The notes below the pieces were generated by a model. That model had not been told where the DNA came from and searched no databases. It worked only from the letters and a program-made list of their open reading frames with translations. From the NCBI RefSeq assembly GCF_015461845.1, contig NZ_JACOPW010000010.1, forward strand, positions 124,001 through 188,000: a stretch of DNA of 64,000 nucleotides. Reading direction: 5' to 3'. The position numbers and the translations under genes are program-made. This stretch comes from Pseudomonas mucoides. GTDB lineage: Bacteria; Pseudomonadota; Gammaproteobacteria; Pseudomonadales; Pseudomonadaceae. Positions 1-6,168 of the stretch are shown here, in pieces; within the stretch, counting starts at the first letter, position 1; the number at the start of each line of letters is the position of its first letter.

Positions 1-1
1 A

Positions 2-598
2 GGAGAGCCCATCATGCTGATGGGTGATTTCAACATGCCCCCTTCGGACCCTGCGTTCGAGTCCCTTCGAGCACGTGCTATCCCAATGGTTACAGACGGC
101 GCAAGCACGTTGTCGAACACAAGCGGTCGGTTTGCCAATCTGTACGACAATGTGTTTGCCAACCAGTCAGCGCGATCGATGATGTCCGGTGTTGGGATCG
201 TCAATTACCCTGCGATGCTCAAGGTAAGCCATGAGGATGGGCGACGCGCCGTGAGCGATCATGCGCCAGTGTTCTTCCAGCTTGGGAAGGCTAGGCTGGG
301 GAGTGCTGTCCAGATGGCTTATCCTCAAGGCCCTGCTCAGCTGATGCACCAGGTAGTGAATGCTCCGGCTCGTAATGACTCTGTCTTCACTCCTCTCGCA
401 TCGACCGGGCTTGGTGCCCTTTCTACCGCTTCGAATACTCAGGTCGGGAGCGTGCACGGTAATAAGAGCTCCCATATCTACCACCTTTCCAGCGGTTGCC
501 CGTCCTACGGAATGATCTCGGAGAAGAATCTGGTGGTATTTGCTAGTGAAGCCGAAGCGATTACGAGCAACTACAGGAAGGCGGGTAATTGCAAGTAA
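2..598 (+). CDS. EEP-fold (DNase I-like) nuclease, C-terminal part, cut by window edge
   Basis: The frame is already open at the left edge, so the N-terminal half lies outside the window. The visible part starts at GDFN, the conserved Asp/Asn motif of the endonuclease/exonuclease/phosphatase fold, and has SDHAPVFF, its catalytic Asp-His pair, about 80 residues later. After a low-complexity linker the last ~45 residues hold an H-x4-C-P-S-Y ... A-x-N-C pattern, a small Cys/His tail domain seen on other bacterial nucleases. Family knowledge suggests metal-dependent cleavage of phosphodiester bonds in nucleic acid; substrate and location (possibly exported) cannot be read without the N-terminus. 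Confidence 0.8.
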   Translation, partial: GEPIMLMGDFNMPPSDPAFESLRARAIPMVTDGASTLSNTSGRFANLYDNVFANQSARSMMSGVGIVNYPAMLKVSHEDGRRAVSDHAPVFFQLGKARLGSAVQMAYPQGPAQLMHQVVNAPARNDSVFTPLASTGLGALSTASNTQVGSVHGNKSSHIYHLSSGCPSYGMISEKNLVVFASEAEAITSNYRKAGNCK

Positions 599-620
599 GG
601 TAAGCAAACGGCATCTTGTC

Positions 621-842
621 ATGAATGACGGTAAATATAAAATGAGAGACCCAATGAAAGCCACAATGCAGCAGGCAACCGAACACAATCAAAACGTACT
701 GAATGTCCTAACTGAACTTCTTAGTGTACTTCGCGATGCAGATGCCATTATCGGTCGTGACGAAGAAATTTTAGCTTTCGACAGTCACCGCACCCTAGCG
801 GCAATTCATGGTGACATACACTCTATTTTTTTGGCTCGCTAA
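621..842 (+). CDS. small hypothetical protein
   Basis: A short frame starting 22 bases after the nuclease stop. In-frame ATGs lie at 621, 642 and 654; none has a strong ribosome-binding site, although GGTAA precedes 642 at a workable distance. The product (about 60-73 residues) is helical and acidic at its C-terminus and resembles nothing I recognise. It is followed after two bases by another small frame, so the two may be co-translated with the nuclease. Confidence 0.4.
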   Translation: MNDGKYKMRDPMKATMQQATEHNQNVLNVLTELLSVLRDADAIIGRDEEILAFDSHRTLAAIHGDIHSIFLAR

Positions 843-844
843 GT

Positions 845-1132
845 TTGATTGCGGGAGGTGAATATTCTGGCGGGTGGAACGTGTTCTCTCAAACCCAACA
901 GGATAAGGACTTCTTTCTGCTCAATATTTGCTCCCTGCTCCGTGAATCGGACTTCAATAACGGCTTCCCGCTGATCACAGATGTTTGCACCCTGATCGAA
1001 GGGTTGCCGTGTATGCCACCCGAATACGCTTTGAAGGTCAAAATCGCTCACGATAAAATCTCTCATGCGATGAGAAGTTTTCGCTCGAAAAACAGTGGAG
1101 AGATTGAGGCGGCGATTTTTGACCACGAATGA
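845..1132 (+). CDS. hypothetical protein, 95 aa
   Basis: An open frame beginning with TTG two bases after the previous stop. GGGAGGTG just downstream could serve an internal start, so the exact N-terminus is uncertain. Residue composition (Phe, Leu, Cys, Glu spread normally) suggests real coding. The segment reading SLLRESDFNNGFPL to KVKIAHDKISHAMRSF looks like a small all-helical domain. No family recognised. Confidence 0.45.
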   Translation: MIAGGEYSGGWNVFSQTQQDKDFFLLNICSLLRESDFNNGFPLITDVCTLIEGLPCMPPEYALKVKIAHDKISHAMRSFRSKNSGEIEAAIFDHE

Positions 1133-1191
1133 CCACGGAAACAGTCCTGACTGTTGCAAACAAAAACGAGCCTTGCGATCTGTTGGCAGCA

Positions 1192-1251
1192 AACAACATC
1201 GTTCGACACAAGACAACTTATTGCGACACTCGGCATTATAGATTGACACAA
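1192..1251 (-). repeat. three abutted ~20-bp repeats, Tn7-right-end-like
   Basis: Units start at 1192, 1212 and 1232, a strict 20-base period. Read on the minus strand each fits the loose consensus TGTGTCAAACTATGTTGT (for example TGTGTCGAACGATGTTGT and TTGTGTCAATCTATAATG). Abutted transposase-binding sites of this length are the hallmark of the right end of Tn7-like elements, with spaced sites at the left end. The family assignment is inference; the repeats themselves are seen directly. Confidence 0.6.
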
Positions 1252-1316
1252 AAACGCTGATGAATCGCCCTCTGGAGCAGAGCAACAGCCTGCAGCGCCC
1301 GGAATCACTGGTAGGT

Positions 1317-1401
1317 TGTGTCAAACTATGTTGTCGTTGCTGTCCGGGTTGATACGTGAGTGGTCAGTGATTTAGGGGCTTTGTGTCAATCTATGTTGAT
1401 G
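1317..1401 (+). repeat. two spaced ~20-bp repeats, Tn7-left-end-like
   Basis: Units at 1317-1336 and 1382-1401 read TGTGTCAAACTATGTTGT and TGTGTCAATCTATGTTGA, pointing right, opposite to the abutted set just upstream. The 65 bases between the two sets (1252-1316) resemble 2894-2956, which lies at the equivalent place in the second repeat cluster; both contain a stretch ending GGAATCACTG or AGAATCGCTG. A repeated boundary of this kind flanks the gene at 1623-2714 on both sides. Confidence 0.6.
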
Positions 1402-1622
1402 CCACCCAGTGAACCCGCAAAGCGCGGTCAACGCCCGCTTCACATGCGAAGGCATTGTGCTGGACGAAATCGTCGCCCGAATCGGTTTGAAGATGCGCAG
1501 CAGTGAAATCGTATGTTTAACTGACAACACCGTGTGGTGAAAAGCCTAAGGTGGCGCAGTGCAGATGTATCGCCACAGCGATGGCGGGATACCCAGCGTT
1601 GTTTGAATACGAGGCCACCGTC

Positions 1623-2714
1623 ATGACGCAATTCATAGCTACTGAACACAAATTGGCTCGCCTATGGGTCGAGGTCTGCGGCAAGAGCTTGGGCATCGAG
1701 CGTGCTGAGGCCGCAGCCATGTATGCAAATCTGTGCGGTTTCCGAACTTGGGATGCAGTTACCAGTGCGATAGGGAACAAGCAGCCCAGTGTTCCAGACG
1801 AGCAACTAGAAGTACCCGAGTTGATGGCTCGACGGGATAGCTACATTGCTGTGATGGTTGATGTCTTTGCGATAAACCCATCGATGGCCGTCCACCTGGC
1901 CGCGAACCTCAGTCCCTCCAGCGGCAAAATGCCTAAGACTATATCAATCAACCGAAGTACTTTGCATTCTCCGCCTGAAGATGAAGGTTTGAGCCTCTAT
2001 GTGCCGGGCTTTGATGATCCTCGGGTAGCAAACGCAATGCTCAAGGATTTGCTAGGTGGTGCGCCAGGCCTCGAAGGCTGCAATCTGGATAACTTAACCG
2101 ACCGCCTGCGCATTTCTCATCCGGTTGAACCGGGGGATTTCTGGGACTTTTACAGCGATCAGGGCTTCGACCTGATCGAAGATACCTTTGTCGAAGATTA
2201 TGAATACGGTGGACCATCGTTCTTCATGCCGTGTAGCCCTGAAATATCCGATAGCGAAAAGGTACCGGTCTTCCTGACCAGCCTTGCTTACACGCCGCTA
2301 GATCATCATGACCAGATGGCAGATGAGGTTCGTCGAGTGATGCTTGAGAGCGCCAAAGCGATCACTGGTGCGGATACCCTGCTCCTCTGCTGGGGACATT
2401 TGCAGCAAAAAGAAATTGGGGGCAAGCGGTTCACCTACGCTGGCCAGATTCATCATGAGGGGACTTGGCGCGATCTGCTCCTGAACAGATCGCTGGACTC
2501 ATTCGACAAGTTGCTTCGTGCAGCAACTGCTCTACAGGACATTAATGAGCCAGGGCCAGAGTTTCAGGACAGCGGCTCGGAATGCATGATTCGCTTCTTT
2601 ATGGTGCAGACCCAGTGCGAGTCTAGCGCGGAGTTCTTCCAAAAATACATTGTGAACAACATCGGCAACCCCAGCGGATGGTCAATTGGGATAATTTCTA
2701 GCAAGTCCGAGTAG
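1623..2714 (+). CDS. hypothetical protein carried in a repeat-bounded module
   Basis: 363 residues from an ATG with CGAGG eight bases upstream; an earlier GTG at 1551 lacks a good site. The first ~60 residues form a small helical domain ending in A-x-M-Y-A-N-L-C-G-F-R-T-W, similar in pattern to the start of the gene at 45498-46670 (L-L-G-Y-D-S-F-A-S-L). The rest (from about residue 100) is acidic, with many Asp/Glu and aromatic residues, and no catalytic motif I recognise. It is the only gene between the two Tn7-end-like repeat clusters, so it may be transposon cargo. Confidence 0.7.
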   Translation: MTQFIATEHKLARLWVEVCGKSLGIERAEAAAMYANLCGFRTWDAVTSAIGNKQPSVPDEQLEVPELMARRDSYIAVMVDVFAINPSMAVHLAANLSPSSGKMPKTISINRSTLHSPPEDEGLSLYVPGFDDPRVANAMLKDLLGGAPGLEGCNLDNLTDRLRISHPVEPGDFWDFYSDQGFDLIEDTFVEDYEYGGPSFFMPCSPEISDSEKVPVFLTSLAYTPLDHHDQMADEVRRVMLESAKAITGADTLLLCWGHLQQKEIGGKRFTYAGQIHHEGTWRDLLLNRSLDSFDKLLRAATALQDINEPGPEFQDSGSECMIRFFMVQTQCESSAEFFQKYIVNNIGNPSGWSIGIISSKSE

Positions 2715-2833
2715 ACATCAAGAAAATCGCATGAGGAACACCCAAGCCCCGCCTAACCCGTGGGGCCGTTGCCGTAGGGGCGGCGTGATTTTCGCTCCCA
2801 GGATCGATCGTGAATATCAAATACTGGGGGCAA

Positions 2834-2893
2834 GCAACATAGATTGACGAAGCGCCACTAGATGCGACAAGAGACAATATAGTCTGACATAGG
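2834..2893 (-). repeat. second set of three abutted ~20-bp repeats
   Basis: Units start at 2834, 2854 and 2874, again exactly 20 bases apart, and fit the same minus-strand consensus (CAACATAGATTGAC, ACTAGATGCGACAAG, ACAATATAGTCTGACATA as read on the plus strand). Same orientation and architecture as the set at 1192-1251. Confidence 0.6.
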
Positions 2894-2956
2894 AACGGCA
2901 CCCAATGAGGCCTCGGAGCGCCTGCCAGGATGGAGCCCCCAGAATCGCTGAGGGCT

Positions 2957-3016
2957 TGTGTCAAACTATGTTGTTAGTCGTCAGCCGCTGGTTTTTGACA
3001 ATATATTTTGACACCA
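2957..3016 (+). repeat. left-end-like repeat plus an inverted copy
   Basis: The unit at 2957-2976 repeats the one at 1317 without mismatch over TGTGTCAAACTATGTTGT. An inverted unit (ACAATATATTTTGACACC) follows at about 2997-3016. The shared sequence upstream of this unit and of 1317 shows the two clusters are copies of one ancestral boundary. Confidence 0.55.
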
Positions 3017-3203
3017 AGCAAAGGCCCCGGATTTGCTGGGGTTGGTGGCTTTTGCAAACATCGACAGGTTGGAGAGTTGGGTGCCCCACACGGTCTGCAC
3101 CAGGCTGGTGAATGCTTTGGTCGCTGCCTCAGGGGTGAATAGTTTCCTAGAACATTTTTGAAGCGTCGATTCCTGCACTGCCGATCACAACCTGGACGGT
3201 CAA

Positions 3204-3344
3204 AGTGTCAAAATATTTTGTCGAGCGCCGAGGCGCGATTAGTGGTCATGGTTGAAAACTGTCAAAATCTATTTTCAATTCAGCAGTACCGGCACTCTTG
3301 CGAAGCCCGCTTTATGAGGGCAGCAGTGTCAGAATATTTTTGTT
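3204..3344 (+). repeat. three spaced ~20-bp repeats, Tn7-left-end-like
   Basis: Units at about 3204 (AGTGTCAAAATATTTTGTCG), 3258 (ACTGTCAAAATCTATTTTCA) and 3325 (AGTGTCAGAATATTTTTGTT) all point right, separated by about 54 and 67 bases. Three spaced sites are the classical layout of a Tn7-like left end. The 83-codon open frame running through here is a by-product and is not annotated. A minus-strand frame over 2981-3178 may be a gene remnant, but I could not identify it. Confidence 0.55.
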
Positions 3345-3398
3345 CGGCACCAGCCGCGAGCCGCGGATTTCGCGCCAAGCATCGAGCAGGAAAAGTCT

Positions 3399-3572
3399 AT
3401 GAAAGTTAAATTAGCAGCTTGTCTGAGCTGTCTACTGGCAGTCCTAGCTATAGCTAGTGGCACCATAACTCTGACCGCCGGCGATGGAGTCATTATTCCG
3501 GTATTCGCGATTGTAACCGGTATCGCAACCCTCGTTTTGCTTTGGTGGGGCCAGAGCAAGCGCCGAACCTAG
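3399..3572 (+). CDS. small membrane protein, 57 aa
   Basis: ATG at 3399 with AGGAAAA upstream. The 57 residues form two hydrophobic segments (about 5-23 and 30-50) split by TLTAGDGV, and end in a basic tail G-Q-S-K-R-R-T, so a two-helix inner-membrane hairpin with its ends in the cytoplasm is likely. It lies just inside the spaced repeat set and immediately before the transglutaminase-like gene, whose ATG follows after 11 bases. Confidence 0.6.
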   Translation: MKVKLAACLSCLLAVLAIASGTITLTAGDGVIIPVFAIVTGIATLVLLWWGQSKRRT

Positions 3573-3583
3573 GAAAAATAGGA

Positions 3584-3985
3584 ATGGATATTCTGAAAGT
3601 CGCCCGTTCTTTCCGCGAATCACTTGATGCGCAGAAAAACGAGGGCACTCTTCCATCCCATATGCAGAGGTTTCCCGTGTGCTGCTGTGGCGTTGTATCA
3701 GAGCTGCTAGGTCATTACTTAAACGCTTCTGGGGTTCAAGCTGAATACGTCTGTGGCTCTGGTCACGCTTGGCTTGAGTTCGAAGATGTTGTGATTGATA
3801 TTACTAGCGATCAGTTTGCAGGCAGACCAGCGGTTTTCGTTGGGGCTAAAGATGATTGGTACCGGTCACTGGGTGAGTCATCTCGGCGTATAGCAACCCG
3901 TCTAAAAAGCAATCAATACAGTGAGGAAAGTGATGTCCTCCGTGAGGTCTTGCGTATGGCACAGCTACAGGATCCAGGTATTTAG
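3584..3985 (+). CDS. transglutaminase-like small protein (Cys-His-Asp)
   Basis: 133 residues; the ATG at 3584 is preferred over 3542 because the latter overlaps the previous gene and lacks a site. The centre has P-V-C-C-C-G-V-V-S-E-L-L at about residues 32-43, then G-S-G-H-A-W-L-E-F and V-V-I-D-I-T-S-D-Q-F. A Cys at a helix start, a His in HAW-x-E and an Asp in the next strand is the catalytic order of papain/transglutaminase-like enzymes, so a peptidase or acyltransferase role is possible. Assignment by pattern only. The gene at 8840-9265 follows the same scheme. Confidence 0.6.
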   Translation: MDILKVARSFRESLDAQKNEGTLPSHMQRFPVCCCGVVSELLGHYLNASGVQAEYVCGSGHAWLEFEDVVIDITSDQFAGRPAVFVGAKDDWYRSLGESSRRIATRLKSNQYSEESDVLREVLRMAQLQDPGI

Positions 3986-4149
3986 TAAGAAGTCATGGCA
4001 ATGTTTGATGACGTGGAGTTCGCGGCCGCTGGCTGCAATGGCTGTTCCGCAAGACTGTTGAGTGAAAAGTCGCCCGTTGCACCCAAGCCCGGCCTGGGGT
4101 CGGGTCAGTAGAAACGCCGGAATGGCCGGCGCGCAATGAGGGAACGACG

Positions 4150-4512
4150 ATGACGAAGCCAGACCAGTCAATTACTGATATTCCAGAGGCAACGCTTGAG
4201 CAATTGGGACTTGCAAACGCCAATTTTGGCTTTCCGTTTGAGCCGCAGTATTGTGCGATGGACGATGGTATCGACTGCCCTGCTGGTTGCTGGCACTTGT
4301 TCGAGGATCTTCCTTCTTTCGATCCAGTCACACTTTCCTGGAAGAACGATGGTAATGCATGGGAGGTCGGTGTTGACGACTCTGAAGACCTGCATGACAC
4401 GCCAGAATTTCAGCGTTGGGTGAAGGCCGGTTTTTCGCTCGTTCGAGTCGTGAAGCACGCTACCGCAGCGCCTCAATACCACCCGCTCGCGTACATGACT
4501 CCGGCTGCGTAG
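4150..4512 (+). CDS. hypothetical protein, 120 aa
   Basis: Starts at ATG 4150 after GAGGGAACGACG. Soluble, acidic and rich in Trp, Phe and Pro, with a C-D-C-P-A-G-C-W-like cluster (Cys at about residues 36, 44 and 48) that could bind a metal but is too short to call. The 160 bases upstream hold no gene. Two tiny membrane-protein genes follow at once, suggesting a three-gene transcript. Confidence 0.6.
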   Translation: MTKPDQSITDIPEATLEQLGLANANFGFPFEPQYCAMDDGIDCPAGCWHLFEDLPSFDPVTLSWKNDGNAWEVGVDDSEDLHDTPEFQRWVKAGFSLVRVVKHATAAPQYHPLAYMTPAA

Positions 4513-4521
4513 GAAATTATT

Positions 4522-4644
4522 ATGGAAACGCTGCACTACCTGTTGAGTTTGGCAATTGTGTTGTGCACACCGCCGCTGTTCTTTTGGCTGATTGTAAGAC
4601 CGACCAAGGCCGGGAAAGCAGCACAAGGAAAATCAGTCGAGTAA
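4522..4644 (+). CDS. small membrane protein, 40 aa
   Basis: ATG at 4522 preceded by AGGAA. One hydrophobic segment (about residues 5-25, LLSLAIVLCTPPLFFWLI) followed by a basic tail, as in single-pass inner-membrane microproteins. Its stop directly abuts the GTG of the next gene, typical of translational coupling. Confidence 0.55.
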   Translation: METLHYLLSLAIVLCTPPLFFWLIVRPTKAGKAAQGKSVE

Positions 4645-4896
4645 GTGGTGAAAATCGTGAATAACCCAAGCTGGAAACTGTTTGGCATCTCCCCCAGAAC
4701 ATTGGTTGCGACCGTTGCTTTCGGCATTGCACTGATGCTTCTGTTTAGCATCTGGATCGGCCTCCTTGCCGTGCTGATCGTATCTGGCGTAATCCAATAT
4801 CGGAAATACCTCAAAGGGCGACCAGAGGCCGGGTATGAGGTCACTGAGAACGGCACTCGGCAGTTGTGGAATGACGGCCCGAAAATGTTCGAATAA
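4645..4896 (+). CDS. small membrane protein, 83 aa
   Basis: Begins with GTG immediately after the previous stop; GTG 4648 and GTG 4657 are alternatives. Two hydrophobic helices (about residues 19-36 and 38-50) precede a polar C-terminus containing Q-Y-R-K-Y-L-K-G-R-P. No family recognised. Likely partner of the 40-residue protein upstream. Confidence 0.6.
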   Translation: MVKIVNNPSWKLFGISPRTLVATVAFGIALMLLFSIWIGLLAVLIVSGVIQYRKYLKGRPEAGYEVTENGTRQLWNDGPKMFE

Positions 4897-4898
4897 AA

Positions 4899-5269
4899 GT
4901 CAAACTGACATGTGAAAGCGGCTACACGCCATCCATCGATTGGAGTCAGGGCGGGCCGCTGATCTTCGATCACCGTGTGAACTCGCTTTAGGTTATCGAC
5001 GACTACTGGGAGGCATGGGTTACTGGTCGTGAGGAGCATCCGTACAAGGGTGGGATGCGCCGCTGGAGGCTATCGGCCGTGTTCTCGTTGCCTCGCAACT
5101 CGGCGATGGCATCAAGGTAACCTTACAGTTTTCGAGTAAACAAGCTGTGAACGATCAGGAAGCATTCAGCCGCGTGGTGGACGAATTAGCGGCTTTAGTT
5201 CGGCAACTAGTCCACCAACTCGGTAAGGTCGCACCAGATAGCGACCTCCCGGCGAAGGCTCTGGACTAA
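4899..5269 (+). pseudogene. decayed DUF2591-like phage/plasmid gene
   Basis: Frame at 4899 reads ...E-S-G-Y-T-P-S-I-D-W-S-Q-G-G-P-L-I..., close to the G-Y-x-P-S-T-D-W-A-Q-G-G-P-L-I signature of DUF2591 proteins of phages and plasmids. It is broken by TAG shortly afterwards, resumes in the same frame (DDYWEAW), then needs a shift to a frame reading D-A-P-L-E-A-I-G-R-V-L-V-A-S-Q-L-G-D, the expected C-terminal motif of that family. That frame runs on to TAA at 5267. The N-terminus is missing. The last ~50 codons may belong to a different gene fused by decay. Confidence 0.55.
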
Positions 5270-5326
5270 TTAAAGCGCAAGTGTCTGCAAGGTAGTCCAC
5301 TACGCAAAGACACCCTGCAGCTCACC

Positions 5327-5974
5327 TCACCTGGTGGTGCTGGCATGGACGAGGGTCTGCCTTCCCCTGATGCTGATAAGACCTTCCTGAGAAAGCTCCT
5401 TCATCACCTTTCCAACCATCTCTCGCGTGCACCCGACCATGGACGCGATCTCGACCCGTGTATTCTTCAATACGTACCCCTCTGGGTGAGAGATTGCACC
5501 GGGTAGACTGCATAGTTCCACGAGCGCGCTTGAAACTCTGCCGCGAACGTCATAGAAGGCAAATTGGCCGACCTTGCGTAAAGACCTAACGCTCGTGCGT
5601 GAAAGCTCACGACAGAGTCCAAACATCGCAAGAGGCTGAGATGCACAGGCCTGCAGCAGCTCTTTGGCAGTCAGCACGTATGCAAAGCACTCAGATTTGG
5701 CAAGCACGTACATTTCGATCTTGTTGCCTTCTCCGGGATCGATGCTTCCAAATACGTCGCCAGGAATTAGGTGCGCAATGTTGAGCTCGCTTACTTGAGA
5801 ATGATCAGTGACTTGTATAGCCGCAGTACCTTCTGTGAGCAAAAAAACACATGGTTCCTCAGAGTCGAATCTCATCAACGTCGAACCCCGAGCAAATTTT
5901 CGTCTTTTGCCCGACGCAGTAAACAAGGTATTAGCGCCTGCCTTCTGGAGCGCACTGCTGCCGGCATGTTTCAT
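5327..5974 (-). CDS. Crp/Fnr-family transcription regulator, Vfr-like
   Basis: 215 residues, the same length as Pseudomonas Vfr. The N-terminal cyclic-nucleotide-binding barrel (about 20-120) has L-x-P-G-D-V-F-G-S, but the residues that hold cAMP in Vfr/Crp (F-G-E-L followed by R-x-A) are replaced by F-G-S-I and no Arg, so cAMP binding is doubtful. The C-terminal HTH is strongly Vfr-like: R-K-V-G-Q-F-A-F-Y-D-V-R-G-R-V at about residue 135 and C-T-R-E-M-V-G-K-V-M-K-E-L in the recognition helix. Divergent from the helicase gene across a 195-base region and probably its regulator. Confidence 0.85.
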   Translation of the reverse strand: MKHAGSSALQKAGANTLFTASGKRRKFARGSTLMRFDSEEPCVFLLTEGTAAIQVTDHSQVSELNIAHLIPGDVFGSIDPGEGNKIEMYVLAKSECFAYVLTAKELLQACASQPLAMFGLCRELSRTSVRSLRKVGQFAFYDVRGRVSSALVELCSLPGAISHPEGYVLKNTRVEIASMVGCTREMVGKVMKELSQEGLISIRGRQTLVHASTTR

Positions 5975-6168
5975 TCATCGCTCCATCATCTGTAAGTCCC
6001 ATAATGACGAGATACCTGGTCATTGGGAGATGGCAGGACGATACCCAGATTCAGTGGAAGGTGTTACTCAAAAGAGGGCTGTGTAATTTCCGTGAGCTCG
6101 TTTTGGGTAGCACATAGAGGATCCTGAAGACACACTTGATCTATTAATTTGTTCGACAGGCGATCACA

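Noticed and set aside
167..688. 173-codon minus-strand open frame over the nuclease gene
   Set aside because: Opposite a clear nuclease frame with GDFN and SDH motifs; Arg/Ser/His-rich composition typical of a shadow.
839..1324. 161-codon minus-strand frame
   Set aside because: Runs through the repeat cluster at 1192-1251 and opposite a better plus-strand frame; composition is unlike a protein.
1192..3344. CRISPR array
   Set aside because: Repeats are ~20 bp, occur in both orientations and are abutted or irregularly spaced, with no constant-length unique spacers and no cas genes.
3158..3409. 83-codon plus-strand frame across the spaced repeats
   Set aside because: Each repeat contributes similar residues and the frame has no ribosome-binding site, so it is a by-product of the repeats.
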